Below are positions 34,069 through 42,874 of a DNA stretch of 64,000 nucleotides, piece by piece; position 1 is the first letter of the stretch, and the number at the start of each line of letters is the position of its first letter. Position numbers and translations under genes: made by a program. The notes beneath the pieces were generated by a model that saw only the letters and a program-made list of their open reading frames with translations, had not been told where the DNA came from and did not search any database. Origin of the DNA: Peptoniphilus_A harei_B (lineage in GTDB: Bacteria; Bacillota; Clostridia; Tissierellales; Peptoniphilaceae); contig JAWGHR010000003.1 of assembly GCA_032560695.1 (NCBI GenBank), forward strand, positions 1 through 64,000. Reading direction: 5' to 3'.

Positions 34069-35316
34069 TTAGATTCTTTTTATATCTGCTCCAAGATTTC
34101 TAAATTTCTCTTCGATTTTTTCATAACCCCTGTCGATGTGGTGAATTTCAGAGATCTCAGTCTCTCCTTCAGAAACTAGTCCTGCAAGTATAAGGGCAGC
34201 TCCTGCTCTTAAATCTGTTGCAGCAACCTTGGATCCGTATAATTTGTTCTTACCCAAAAGTATAGCTTCTCTATCTACTACTTTGATTTTTGCACCCATC
34301 TTTTTAAGTTCTTCTGCGTGCATGAAGCGATTTTCAAAAACTGTTTCTATAATAGAGGATTGTCCTTCAGCTTGAGTTAGAAGAGCCATGAATTGTGCCT
34401 GCAAGTCTGTTGGGAAACCTGGATGAGGTAGAGTCTTTATTTCAATTGGTTTAATATCATCTGTCCCTACAACTCTAACAGTGTCTCCATTTTCTATTAC
34501 CTTGGCACCAGTTTCTTCTAGTTTTGCTATAACTGGTTTTAGGTGGGATGTTATTATATTTTCAATAGTTATATCTCCACCAGTAATTGCTGCAGCTACC
34601 ATAAAGGTTCCTGCTTCAATCCTGTCTGGAATAATTTGGTGAGTGCATCCTCCTAACTTTTCTACGCCCTTGATTTTTATTGTAGAAGTTCCTGCACCTG
34701 TCACCTTGGCTCCCATTTTGTTTAGGAAGTTTGCAAGGTCAACAATTTCCGGTTCCATGGCACAGTTTTCCATAATAGTTTCACCTTCAGCAAGGACTGC
34801 AGCTGTCATAATATTTTCTGTTGCTCCAACTGATGGAAAGTCAAGATAGATTCTTGTGCCCACAAGTTTGTCGCATTCAGCCTTGACTTCTCCGTGAGTC
34901 ATTTCTATATTTGCTCCCAGCGCCTTAAAGCCCTTTAAGTGAAGGTCAATTGGTCTTGAGCCAATGTTACAGCCACCAGGTAGGGAGTTATAGGCCTTGT
35001 TTAATTTGGCAAGAAGTGGCCCCATGACAAGGAAAGACGCTCTCATCTTGCTCATGAGTTCGTAATCAGTTTCATAAGAGTTAAGACCACTTGGATCAAT
35101 TACAAGCTTGTTGCCATCTTTTTCTATCTTAAGTCCAAGCTTTTTAAGAACTTCTGTAATAATTTCAACGTCCTTTAACTCAGGCACGTCTTCTAAAACA
35201 ATTTCTTCTGTACCAAGAATTGTAGCAGCTAAAATTGGAAGAGCTGCGTTCTTTGCACCTGAAATTCTAACATTGCCCTTTAGCGGGCCCTTTGATTTTA
35301 CTAATATTTTATCCAA
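34069..35316 (-). CDS. murA: UDP-N-acetylglucosamine 1-carboxyvinyltransferase
   Basis: A 415-aa enolpyruvyl transferase of the first committed step of peptidoglycan synthesis. It transfers enolpyruvate from PEP to UDP-GlcNAc in the cytoplasm. The catalytic loop keeps the Cys (LPGGCNIGSRPIDLHLKG, near residue 115), and KNAALPILAATIL and HPGFPTDLQAQFMAL are family motifs. It starts at TTG 35316 with TAGGAGG 8 bp upstream. No terminator separates it from oppA 15 bp downstream, so it may head a murA-oppABCDF transcript. Fosfomycin-target Cys is present. Confidence 0.95.
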   Translation of the reverse strand: MDKILVKSKGPLKGNVRISGAKNAALPILAATILGTEEIVLEDVPELKDVEIITEVLKKLGLKIEKDGNKLVIDPSGLNSYETDYELMSKMRASFLVMGPLLAKLNKAYNSLPGGCNIGSRPIDLHLKGFKALGANIEMTHGEVKAECDKLVGTRIYLDFPSVGATENIMTAAVLAEGETIMENCAMEPEIVDLANFLNKMGAKVTGAGTSTIKIKGVEKLGGCTHQIIPDRIEAGTFMVAAAITGGDITIENIITSHLKPVIAKLEETGAKVIENGDTVRVVGTDDIKPIEIKTLPHPGFPTDLQAQFMALLTQAEGQSSIIETVFENRFMHAEELKKMGAKIKVVDREAILLGKNKLYGSKVAATDLRAGAALILAGLVSEGETEISEIHHIDRGYEKIEEKFRNLGADIKRI

Positions 35317-35458
35317 AAGGATTCCTCCTAAAAATTTTATTTATACTAATTTAATTATATCATAGAGATTATATTAAATTAAGGAATTAAAACAATGCTA
35401 TTAATAAAATACCCCATTATGATAAAATGAATAATTAGATATTAAAAGGAGGTTTTTT

Positions 35459-36613
35459 ATGAAGAAATTCATCCGTGAAAAATATAGAGAAGTAGAAGAA
35501 TCCATTTATGCAGTGGACTACTCTAGCATCTATCCAGACTTTATTAACTTTGGTGTTGGTGACCCCGACCTCATGACTGACGAGGCCATAATAAAAGAAG
35601 CTTATGACTCACAAATGGCAGGCAACACTCACTACGCAGATCCACAAGGCTACATAGGTCTAAGGGAAGCTGTGGCAAATTTCTATAAAGAAGACTTTGG
35701 AGTAGCTTGCGACCCAGAAGAAGTCTTGATTACCATGTCAGGAACTGAAGGAATGTTTTTAATCCTTCAAGCCCTCTTAGAAAAAGGCGATGAGGTAATA
35801 GTTCCATCACCCTACTTTAGCGTCTACCCAGACCAAATCGACATGGCTGGAGGTAAGACTGTCTTCTACGACACAAAGTTTGAAAATGATTTTGACATAA
35901 TTCCAGAAGAACTTGAAAAATTAATAAATAAAAAAACTAAGGCCATTATCATAAACACTCCCAACAATCCAACGGGAGCAGTCTATAGTGACGAGACCCT
36001 AAAGGCAATCTACGACCTAGCAGTTAAGCACGACATCTTAGTTATTTGTGACGACATCTACACAATTTACTCCTACGAGTCTGCCTTTACTCCAATGATC
36101 AAGTGGGACAAAAACTTTGAAAGAGTAATTTCCATCTCTTCTATGTCCAAGGACTATGTAATGACAGGTTGGAGACTTGGGGCCATTCTTGCCCACAAGG
36201 ACCTTATCAAGTCCATGACATCAATTCACTCAAATACAGTTTACGCAGTCCCAACAATTTGTCAGTACGCAGGAGTTGTTGGAATAAATCAAAGGAAGAG
36301 GATCTGTCCACCCCTTGCAGAAGAGTACAAGGAGAGGATGTACCTAGCCTATGACAGACTAAAAAAATTAAAGTATGTTGAAGTTATGAAACCCAAGGGA
36401 ACCTTCTACATCTTCCCAAAAATTTCTGTACCAGGCATGACAACAGATGAAGTTGTAAAAGAAATTTTGGAAAAGGCTCACGTGAACCTAATTGATGGCA
36501 AGGCCTTTGGCTCTGCTGGCGACGGCTTTATAAGAATTGCCGTAACAGTTAATAAGGACAAGATTAACGATGCCTTTGATAGGATAGAAAAGTTAGACAT
36601 ATTTCAAAAGTAA
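35459..36613 (+). CDS. Pyridoxal phosphate-dependent aminotransferase, class I/II
   Basis: A 384-aa fold-type I aminotransferase. NTPNNPTGAVYS, the aspartate in VICDDIYTIYSYE, the PLP lysine in SSMSKDYVMTGWRLG and the C-terminal FIRIAVTV with the substrate-binding Arg are all present. Substrate class (aspartate, aromatic or branched) cannot be fixed from sequence. AAAGGAGG precedes ATG 35459. It stands alone, divergent from murA, and ends at a strong terminator. Confidence 0.9.
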   Translation: MKKFIREKYREVEESIYAVDYSSIYPDFINFGVGDPDLMTDEAIIKEAYDSQMAGNTHYADPQGYIGLREAVANFYKEDFGVACDPEEVLITMSGTEGMFLILQALLEKGDEVIVPSPYFSVYPDQIDMAGGKTVFYDTKFENDFDIIPEELEKLINKKTKAIIINTPNNPTGAVYSDETLKAIYDLAVKHDILVICDDIYTIYSYESAFTPMIKWDKNFERVISISSMSKDYVMTGWRLGAILAHKDLIKSMTSIHSNTVYAVPTICQYAGVVGINQRKRICPPLAEEYKERMYLAYDRLKKLKYVEVMKPKGTFYIFPKISVPGMTTDEVVKEILEKAHVNLIDGKAFGSAGDGFIRIAVTVNKDKINDAFDRIEKLDIFQK

Positions 36614-36666
36614 TTTGCTTTGAAAACAAATTAAAAATTTAAAATAATAAATAGAAGTTCATCAAA

Positions 36667-36702
36667 AAAGACTGAGTCATAAAAACTCAGTCTTTTTTTT
36701 TA
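36667..36702. terminator. Bidirectional terminator after the aminotransferase
   Basis: AAAGACTGAGT (36667-36677) pairs with ACTCAGTCTTT (36685-36695), flanked by A and T runs. It also serves the opposing DUF554 gene. Confidence 0.92.
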
Positions 36703-36707
36703 ATTTT

Positions 36708-37391
36708 TTACATAAATCTTAAAATCACACCGTATATCAGAGGAATAAAAATTGCCGGCATTGAATTTTCAATTTTAAAGTCAACAAGCTTTAGCATTGA
36801 GATACAGATTGCAATAATAATTACGCCACCTGTACCCGAAAGGTTGGCTGCAACTTCTGGCGTAAAAATCGGAAGTAAGAAGGAAGACAAAAACACCATC
36901 AAGCCCTGATAAATAAAAACGGGAAGGGCAGAGAAGGCAACTCCCTTGCCATAAGTTGCTGCCAAAAAGAAGGCAGTGATTCCATCCATAAGGGACTTAG
37001 TAAATAGGATTTCATTGTTCCCCTTGACGCCAGCTTCAACTGCTCCAAGGATTGCCATGGACCCAACACAAAAAATTAAGCTGGCACTGATGAAACCTTC
37101 AGCAAAATTCTCATCTTGACCTTTTACGAACTTCTTCATTAAGAAATTCGTAAAGCTATCGAGCTTGTCCTCAATATTTATTGCTTCCCCAATAATAAGT
37201 CCAATAACTATGGAAGTTATAATGACGATGACATTTCCTTCAAGGGCAGACTTTATCCCCACTGCTAGGACGCAAAGGGGCAAGAACTTCATTATGGAGT
37301 CTTGAGTCTTTTCTGGAAACCTATGGCCCACAAGGGACCCTAAAAGTCCAAGGACTAAGACTGCTATTGCATTTACAAAAACTCCTAGCAT
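36708..37391 (-). CDS. DUF554 family membrane protein
   Basis: A 227-aa protein with about seven membrane helices. It begins MLGVFVNAIAVLVLGLLGSL, then LCVLAVGIKSALEG, FCVGSMAILGAVEAG and DGITAFFLAATYGKGV, all DUF554 (YdfK/YqgA-like) hallmarks. The function is unknown; a transport role is likely from its helices. It begins 6 bp after the ogg stop and should share its transcript. Confidence 0.88.
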   Translation of the reverse strand: MLGVFVNAIAVLVLGLLGSLVGHRFPEKTQDSIMKFLPLCVLAVGIKSALEGNVIVIITSIVIGLIIGEAINIEDKLDSFTNFLMKKFVKGQDENFAEGFISASLIFCVGSMAILGAVEAGVKGNNEILFTKSLMDGITAFFLAATYGKGVAFSALPVFIYQGLMVFLSSFLLPIFTPEVAANLSGTGGVIIIAICISMLKLVDFKIENSMPAIFIPLIYGVILRFM

Positions 37392-37397
37392 TTCAAC

Positions 37398-38273
37398 CTA
37401 CTTTCCAAGTTTGTTTTCTCTTCCATAGTAAAATAGATATTGGTTGGCAAAGCCTGCGTTCTTGCCAAAGACTTCCCTGCCACGCATGGCAATTTTAGAC
37501 TTTGGTGTCACTTCCTTTAAATATAATTCTTCCATAACCCTCTTTATCCAAACGTCAACTGGGAAGGACTCCTTCCTGTCAAAGGCAAAGAGGAGGATGC
37601 AGTCGGCAACCTTTGGACCCACTCCAGGAAGGATTTGAAGTTCTCTTCTGGCATCTTCTAGGTCCATTTCAGAAATCTTTTCTATGTCGACTTGACCTGA
37701 TGCAATTAGCTTTGAGGCTTCAACTATCCTCTTGTCACGAAATCCAACTCTTGCAAACTCACGAAGGTCCTCTGGCTTGGCTAGTGAAAGCTTATCTGGG
37801 CTTGGGAAGGAGTAGTATTTTCTATTCCCATCTTCTCCAAGATAGTCCCCATACATCTCTGAAATTTTTTCAATTGCCTTTTGGATCCTAGGTATTTGGT
37901 TGTTGGCAGAAATTATAAAGGAAATAATTGTCTCAAACTTATCTTGGTTTAATATCCTTATCCCCTTACCATAGTCTGTGGCATCTTTCATGACCTCGTC
38001 TTGGGCCAGCTCTTCCATTACGAGTTTGTAGTCACGAGAAAGGTCGAAGTAGTCATAAAAAATTTCTTCAAAGGATTTTTCATCTACTCCCTTTAAAATT
38101 ATTTCATCTCCAACTTTTTTTGCATTGGCAACTATGCCATGAGTTACAAAGGTAAAGGACCCATCCTCTTCTTCATACCACCTAAAGGCTTGACCACAAG
38201 TGAAAATATCTTTGGGATCAAATTCCTCTAGGTCACTAATCTTGCAAAGACCTTCATCAAAATTTATCTTCAT
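37398..38273 (-). CDS. ogg: 8-oxoguanine DNA glycosylase / AP lyase
   Basis: A 291-aa base-excision repair enzyme. It has an OGG_N-like N-terminus (TCGQAFRWYEEEDGSF), NNQIPRIQKAIE, and the helix-hairpin-helix with catalytic Lys and Asp: LPGVGPKVADCILLFAF followed by FPVDVWIKRVM. It removes oxidised guanine and nicks the backbone. Its place after rex in an anaerobe fits oxidative-stress defence. Between ATG 38273 and the AGGAG site there are 11 bases, slightly long. Confidence 0.9.
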   Translation of the reverse strand: MKINFDEGLCKISDLEEFDPKDIFTCGQAFRWYEEEDGSFTFVTHGIVANAKKVGDEIILKGVDEKSFEEIFYDYFDLSRDYKLVMEELAQDEVMKDATDYGKGIRILNQDKFETIISFIISANNQIPRIQKAIEKISEMYGDYLGEDGNRKYYSFPSPDKLSLAKPEDLREFARVGFRDKRIVEASKLIASGQVDIEKISEMDLEDARRELQILPGVGPKVADCILLFAFDRKESFPVDVWIKRVMEELYLKEVTPKSKIAMRGREVFGKNAGFANQYLFYYGRENKLGK

Positions 38274-38294
38274 TAAAAATAAAACTCCTATAAA

Positions 38295-38321
38295 TAAAAA
38301 ACCTATTATAAAATAATAGGT
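38295..38321 (-). terminator. Terminator of rex
   Basis: ACCTATTAT (38301-38309) pairs with ATAATAGGT (38313-38321); the minus-strand T run is the complement of 38296-38300. It overlaps the rex stop codon and separates rex from ogg. Confidence 0.85.
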
Positions 38322-38950
38322 CAGCTAATTTCTTTCATAAAATAAGATAGGGTTAGAAGTGAATCGTTAAGTCTTATGTTTTCAACTACAATGCCTTCTG
38401 GTCCCTTTAAGTCGTAGGGTGCGAAGTTCCAAATTCCTCTTACCCCTGCGTCAATCACTCTCTTAGCCACGTCTTCACATACTTCTCTAGGCACAGTGAT
38501 TATGGCAACGTCTACTCCTTCATCTCTTATGTATTTTTCCAAGTCCTCCATCTTTCGGACCTTAATTCCGCTTATGTCAGCTATGTTATCCTTGATATCA
38601 AAAAGCGAAATCACATTAAAACCAGAATCCCTAAATCCATTGTACCTGGCAATGGCCTGTCCCAGTCTACCAGCACCAATAACTATGCTCTTGTAAGACT
38701 TATCTATTCCAAGAATTTTATCAACCTGGTCTTTAAGGGCCTCGGTGTTGTAACCATATCCCTGTTGGCCAAATCCCCCAAAATTATTTAAGTCCTGTCT
38801 AATTTGCGAAGCAGAAAAACCTGTGAGTCCACTAAGTTCCTTTGAAGAAACTCTTTCAACTCCATCTTCTATGAGTTCTTTTAAGTATCTATGATAAACT
38901 GGCATTCTCCTTATTACGGTCTCGGAAATACCCCTTGCATTCTTCGGCAA
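38321..38950 (-). CDS. rex: Redox-sensing transcriptional repressor Rex
   Basis: A 209-aa NADH/NAD+ sensor. The winged-helix DNA-binding domain includes RRMPVYHRYLKEL and LTGFSASQIRQDLNNFGGFG, and the Rossmann domain includes IVIGAGRLGQAIARYNGF; the C-terminal swap helix ends it. Rex represses fermentative genes when NADH is low. It starts at TTG 38950 behind GGAGGT. I did not find a clear Rex box next to its own gene. Confidence 0.95.
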   Translation of the reverse strand: MPKNARGISETVIRRMPVYHRYLKELIEDGVERVSSKELSGLTGFSASQIRQDLNNFGGFGQQGYGYNTEALKDQVDKILGIDKSYKSIVIGAGRLGQAIARYNGFRDSGFNVISLFDIKDNIADISGIKVRKMEDLEKYIRDEGVDVAIITVPREVCEDVAKRVIDAGVRGIWNFAPYDLKGPEGIVVENIRLNDSLLTLSYFMKEIS

Positions 38951-39038
38951 ATTAACACCTCCTAATTGTTTATATTATAACAATCTTTGCAACTTTTGTA
39001 AATTAAAGGAAAATATCTTTTTTTGTTTATTATTTTTT

Positions 39039-39218
39039 ATGACTTAGCATTTTATTATAAACTTGTAGTTTTTTATGAACTTATACTTTTTCATAAACTT
39101 GTAGATTTTTATGAGCCTGCATTATATTATGACTTTGCATTTTGTTACTAACTCCTATTTAATTACTAATTTATAAAAATTTCTCCATATACAAATATTC
39201 ATAAGCTTATAAAACTTT
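39039..39218. repeat. 18-bp tandem repeat array, locus 3 (10 units)
   Basis: 180 bp equals ten exact 18-bp units. Examples: 39039-39056 ATGACTTAGCATTTTATT, 39057-39074 ATAAACTTGTAGTTTTTT, 39093-39110 ATAAACTTGTAGATTTTT, 39129-39146 ATGACTTTGCATTTTGTT. The last three or four units are the most diverged. Same family and orientation as loci 1 and 2. Confidence 0.82.
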
Positions 39219-39256
39219 AGGGCCTGGTTTTATTTCAATAAGTTAAAAATTCCAAC

Positions 39257-39277
39257 AAAAAAATCGCCCTAAGGCGA
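39257..39277 (-). terminator. Terminator of the sortase B gene
   Basis: TCGCC (39264-39268) pairs with GGCGA (39273-39277) around CTAA; the minus-strand T run is the complement of 39257-39263. Confidence 0.8.
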
Positions 39278-39281
39278 CTTT

Positions 39282-40025
39282 TTAATCTTCTACTAAAATC
39301 CCATGAACCACAAGCCTTGTGTCTCCTGGCGAACAAGTTTGTAGGGTTAGCATGTCCCTGATTTCCTCTGGCATCTCTCCACCTATAAGATTTTTTTCCT
39401 TGATGTAAGTCAAAAGTTTCTCGCCTTCTTCTATAGTGTAAGAAGGACTCCTAAACTTGTCATAAGGGTCAGCATTATAAACTGCAAAGACCTTATATTT
39501 TTTGTAGCCATTGAGGGAATAAATTTCTATAAACCTGTCTTCATTAAAGAAATCTCTATCCTCATACCTGTGAAGGTCCTTAAAATTACCGGCACGTTGA
39601 TTGTTGTGACCGTAAATAATTGTGTTTTGATCTGATAAATCTTCCTTGTTCCTATAGTCCATAAAGATTGCACCGAAAACATTGTATTCATCTTTGTAAT
39701 TGTGGTTAAGGTAGTAGTCGTTGTCACTTCCCTTTACTAAGGGATAGTCTATCTCTGTTCCACCAACCCTTATCCAACCAAGGATAGAAGGGTATTCTTT
39801 TCTAAGTTCTTCAACTTTTTTTATGGCTTCCTGGTCTCTTTTTTCTTTATCATCAAGTCCTGGTTCTGGATTTTTGATTTCTTCTTTTTCGAATTTTTCT
39901 TGGACCTCTATTGTGGCAGACTTAAATTCCTTATCATCCTTGTTGTAGTCGTAAATCCTATAAAGACTTGTGAGCAAGATTATCACAAGAATTATCTGTA
40001 ATATAGTTATAATTTTCCTCTTCAT
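39282..40025 (-). CDS. srtB: Class B sortase
   Basis: A 247-aa membrane-anchored transpeptidase. One N-terminal helix (ITILQIILVIILLTSLYRIY) is followed by the sortase fold. Catalytic residues are His in NTIIYGHNN, Cys in LTLQTCS and Arg in DTRLVVHG. SrtB enzymes attach proteins with NPQTN- or LPxTG-like signals to the wall or assemble pili. ATG 40025 has TAGGAG upstream. No protein with a clear sorting signal lies in this window, so its substrate is elsewhere. Monocistronic. Confidence 0.92.
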   Translation of the reverse strand: MKRKIITILQIILVIILLTSLYRIYDYNKDDKEFKSATIEVQEKFEKEEIKNPEPGLDDKEKRDQEAIKKVEELRKEYPSILGWIRVGGTEIDYPLVKGSDNDYYLNHNYKDEYNVFGAIFMDYRNKEDLSDQNTIIYGHNNQRAGNFKDLHRYEDRDFFNEDRFIEIYSLNGYKKYKVFAVYNADPYDKFRSPSYTIEEGEKLLTYIKEKNLIGGEMPEEIRDMLTLQTCSPGDTRLVVHGILVED

Positions 40026-40125
40026 TGTTACTCCTATCATAAAAATCAAATAGTTATTTATATACTTACCTAATTTTAATACAAATTATTAATAAAAATT
40101 AACAAAACATAAAATTCTTGCAAAT

Positions 40126-40155
40126 TTGACAATTTAGTATTTTTTAACTTATTAT
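40126..40155 (+). promoter_or_regulatory. Promoter of the APC permease gene
   Basis: TTGACA (40126-40131), 18-bp spacer, TATTAT (40150-40155). It lies about 55 bp upstream of the permease start. Confidence 0.6.
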
Positions 40156-40211
40156 TATAGTATAGTTTGACACAATAAAGTAATGCAAAGCTTAAAACTG
40201 AGGTGTTTATT

Positions 40212-41678
40212 TTGAAAAAAGACAAATATCAAGAGATGAAAAATAAAATTCCAAATATAAAAAATATAATGAAAATAAGACAAAGTAGAAAGAAAGGTGA
40301 TATGGGTTATCTAGATTTTTTCATGCTTGGTTTTGGATCCATGGTTGGCGTTGGTTGGGCTGTTTCGTCTAACCACTGGATTGCACAAGCTGGTGGCCCT
40401 ATACCTGCATTTTTGGGTTTTATTATCGCCACTTTACTTTTAATCCCAATTGGCTTATGTCACGGTGAACTTCTTGCAACCCTTCCTCAAGGTGGCGGCG
40501 TCTTAGTTTATACAAGTAAGGCATTTGGAAGAAATTTGTCTTTTATTTCATCATGGTTCTTGGCACTCTCCTACCTGACAATCCTTCCTTGGGAAGCAAT
40601 TTATATAAACACCATTCTCAAAAAATTGATTCCTTTGCTCTCAAGTTCAAAAGTTCTTTATTATGTAGCAGGTTATCCTATACAAGCATCTTCTATCTTT
40701 CTTGGTATAGGGCTTGCCCTTTTGTTATTTTTTATAAACTTTAAAGGTTCAAATTTTGCTTCAAAACTTCAATCTATACTTTCTATCTTAATAATTATAA
40801 TAGGAATAATTGTTATTATATTTTCCTCTAAGGTAGGAAATATCAGTAATTTGTATCCAATTTATAAGAATGTTGGCGAAGGGAGTCACTCTTCACTTTT
40901 CGGTGGAATAATAGCAGTTATTGTAATAGTTCCATTTTTTATGTCAGGCTTTGACACAATTGCACAGTCAGTGGAAGAAACATCACCAGATAAAAAATTT
41001 AAAAATGTTGCCATAGCCATGGTTCTTTCCATAATTGCAGCAGGGATTTTTTATTCACTTGTAATACTTTCAACAGGAAGTGTTTCCAACTGGCAAGCAT
41101 ATTCTCTTGCAAGTCCTCCGGCAATGGGATATTTACTTCAAGAGGCTTATGGCGGAAAACTCGGTTATTTTCTCTCTAAATTAATTGTAATAGGAACTTT
41201 GGCAGGACTTTTTTCAACTTGGAATGGAATGTTTATGGCATCGGCAAGGCTAATCCAATCTATGGCAAAAAACAATTTAATCCCAAGGATTTTTGCAAAG
41301 GAACATGCTGAATATGGCACTCCTGTAACAGCTCTTATTTTCTGCTTTTTCTTTGCTGCTGTCGGTCCTTTTGTGGGTATGAATTTAATTGATCCCTTAA
41401 CTAGCCTCGGTTCAGCTTCTTTTGTAATTGGATGGTTCTTAACTTGCTTATCTCTTGCTGTTTTAATAAATAAAGAAAAGGATTATTATACTTCCTTTAA
41501 GGCTCCCGGTGGAAAATTAACTATTTATCCAGCAATAATAATTTCTGCTGTGATTGTAATCTCTACATTCATACCAAAAACCCCTTCTTTTATGGGCTAC
41601 ACTGCCTTGATAATTTTCTTTTTTTGGTTATTTTTGGGACTAGCTTTTTTAAAAATTTATAATAAAAAAGAGAGATAA
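40212..41678 (+). CDS. APC family amino acid permease
   Basis: A 488-aa transporter with about twelve membrane helices. The first helix contains the APC signature GFGSMVGVGWAVSS, followed by GGPIPAFLGF and PQGGGVLVYTSKAFG; FMSGFDTIAQSVEETSP marks helix 6. It moves amino acids across the membrane by exchange or cation symport. I prefer TTG 40212, placed after GAGGTG; an in-frame GTG at 40203 lies inside that site. It converges on ctlX, which makes arginine or citrulline a candidate substrate. That link is inference. Confidence 0.88.
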   Translation: MKKDKYQEMKNKIPNIKNIMKIRQSRKKGDMGYLDFFMLGFGSMVGVGWAVSSNHWIAQAGGPIPAFLGFIIATLLLIPIGLCHGELLATLPQGGGVLVYTSKAFGRNLSFISSWFLALSYLTILPWEAIYINTILKKLIPLLSSSKVLYYVAGYPIQASSIFLGIGLALLLFFINFKGSNFASKLQSILSILIIIIGIIVIIFSSKVGNISNLYPIYKNVGEGSHSSLFGGIIAVIVIVPFFMSGFDTIAQSVEETSPDKKFKNVAIAMVLSIIAAGIFYSLVILSTGSVSNWQAYSLASPPAMGYLLQEAYGGKLGYFLSKLIVIGTLAGLFSTWNGMFMASARLIQSMAKNNLIPRIFAKEHAEYGTPVTALIFCFFFAAVGPFVGMNLIDPLTSLGSASFVIGWFLTCLSLAVLINKEKDYYTSFKAPGGKLTIYPAIIISAVIVISTFIPKTPSFMGYTALIIFFFWLFLGLAFLKIYNKKER

Positions 41679-41690
41679 AATTTATCTCTC
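41663..41690 (-). terminator. Terminator of the ctlX-small membrane protein unit
   Basis: GAGAGATAAA (41670-41679) pairs with TTTATCTCTC (41681-41690); the minus-strand T run is the complement of 41664-41669. It overlaps the stop of the opposing permease gene. Confidence 0.75.
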
Positions 41691-41694
41691 AATA

Positions 41695-41871
41695 TTATAC
41701 ATAAACTCCTATTGCCAAGATTATAGAAGCTACTACCATTATAATCCTTCCTAATAAGGCCAATAAATTTTCCCATGACTTGTCTTCCTTATATATTTTA
41801 TAATTTTCGGGGACTTGTCTTGCCCAAAAGATGGCAAAAATTATAAAAGCCAGGCATTTTAATAAATCCAT
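41695..41871 (-). CDS. Small two-helix membrane protein
   Basis: A 58-aa protein with two hydrophobic segments (LLKCLAFIIFAIFWA and GRIIMVVASIILAIGVYV) around a charged middle (YKIYKEDKSWEN). The start ATG 41871 comes 1 bp after the ctlX stop and is preceded by GAGG inside the ctlX end, so the two are translationally coupled. A longer start at 41883 lacks a site. No known family is evident. It may be an accessory for amino acid or ammonia handling, but that is only a guess from position. Confidence 0.65.
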   Translation of the reverse strand: MDLLKCLAFIIFAIFWARQVPENYKIYKEDKSWENLLALLGRIIMVVASIILAIGVYV

Positions 41872-41872
41872 C

Positions 41873-42775
41873 TTAAGCCTCATCTATGTCAAAAAAATTT
41901 TCTGCTATCATGCACCTAATTGATCCGCCACCATATTTTGAAATTGTTCCAACATCAATTGGAAGTATCTCATCGTATTTTTCAATTTTTTCTATATTTT
42001 CTTTTCTAAGATGATCATAGGCTGACTTGGCTATGACAAGGATATTTTTATCCTTTCCCTCTAACTCTAGGGAGTTTCCTGCAAAGTTATCAAATTCTTC
42101 CTTGTTAAGAGAAATAATTTCTTTTCCAGATTCTCTTAGGGACTTAAGAACTTCTTCTTTGTTTTCTACAATTAATTCATCTGCAATAATCGCAAATTTT
42201 TCTCCCACCATCATCATGACATTGGTGTGGTAGACATAGGTTCCCTTGTCTTTAGCCCTGAAATAAACTGGCTTTAAGTCAAAGCTATGACAGAATTTCA
42301 AAAATTCATCCTTGTCACATCTTTTAGAAAGACTTCCGTAGCAAATATTATTCCACCTGTCTATCACTACAGCACCAGTCCCTTCAAGGACTTTTCTCTC
42401 TTCATTTCTAAAGTCAACAATTTCTGCCCTGTCGTAGTCTAGAATTTTTTTAAGCTCTGGAAGAATTTTGTCATACTCTTCATTCCTGTTGTCTGTGTAC
42501 ATCTCTGATACAAAAATTTTGCCAGGGAAGGTCACAAAGACATTGTTGGGGAAAATTGAATCTGGTGTCCTATCATCAAAGTCTTCGATGACATCAACAT
42601 GAATATTTTTTTCTCGCAAAGATTCCACTGCCCTATCAAATTCTTTTAAAGCCTTTTCTTGGATTTCTTCATCAGAAGTTTTCTCCGGGTTAACTTGGTA
42701 GACATTATCCACTGCTGTCTCTGTATTAAAATTAAAGGCGTAGGGCCTAACTAAAATTACCTTATTTGTTATCAT
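41873..42775 (-). CDS. ctlX: Amidinotransferase-family hydrolase, citrulline utilization type (CtlX)
   Basis: A 300-aa guanidino-group-modifying enzyme of the arginine deiminase/amidinotransferase fold. PDSIFPNNVFV carries the substrate Asp, LEGTGAVVID the Glu, YHTNVMMM the His, and GGGSIRCMIAE the catalytic Cys288. The length and the C-terminal Cys fit the CtlX group, thought to act on citrulline or a related compound. The substrate is not proven. It begins behind a good site and is coupled to the small membrane protein gene. Confidence 0.88.
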   Translation of the reverse strand: MITNKVILVRPYAFNFNTETAVDNVYQVNPEKTSDEEIQEKALKEFDRAVESLREKNIHVDVIEDFDDRTPDSIFPNNVFVTFPGKIFVSEMYTDNRNEEYDKILPELKKILDYDRAEIVDFRNEERKVLEGTGAVVIDRWNNICYGSLSKRCDKDEFLKFCHSFDLKPVYFRAKDKGTYVYHTNVMMMVGEKFAIIADELIVENKEEVLKSLRESGKEIISLNKEEFDNFAGNSLELEGKDKNILVIAKSAYDHLRKENIEKIEKYDEILPIDVGTISKYGGGSIRCMIAENFFDIDEA

Positions 42776-42823
42776 AATTTCTCCTTTATTTAAGTTACAG
42801 AATAATTATAACAAATTTCCAAT

Positions 42824-42846
42824 AAAAAACCCTCCACCAAGGAGGG
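42824..42846 (-). terminator. Terminator of the folD operon
   Basis: CCCTCC (42830-42835) pairs with GGAGGG (42841-42846); the minus-strand T run is the complement of 42824-42829. Confidence 0.88.
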
Positions 42847-42874
42847 ATAAATTTTTCATTTATAAAATTTTAAA

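Larger units (their letters stand above)
38951..39281. other. 331-bp intergenic region between rex and sortase B
   Basis: Contains the rex start region, the third 18-bp repeat array (39039-39218) and the sortase terminator (39257-39277). No gene with a ribosome binding site is visible. Confidence 0.7.
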
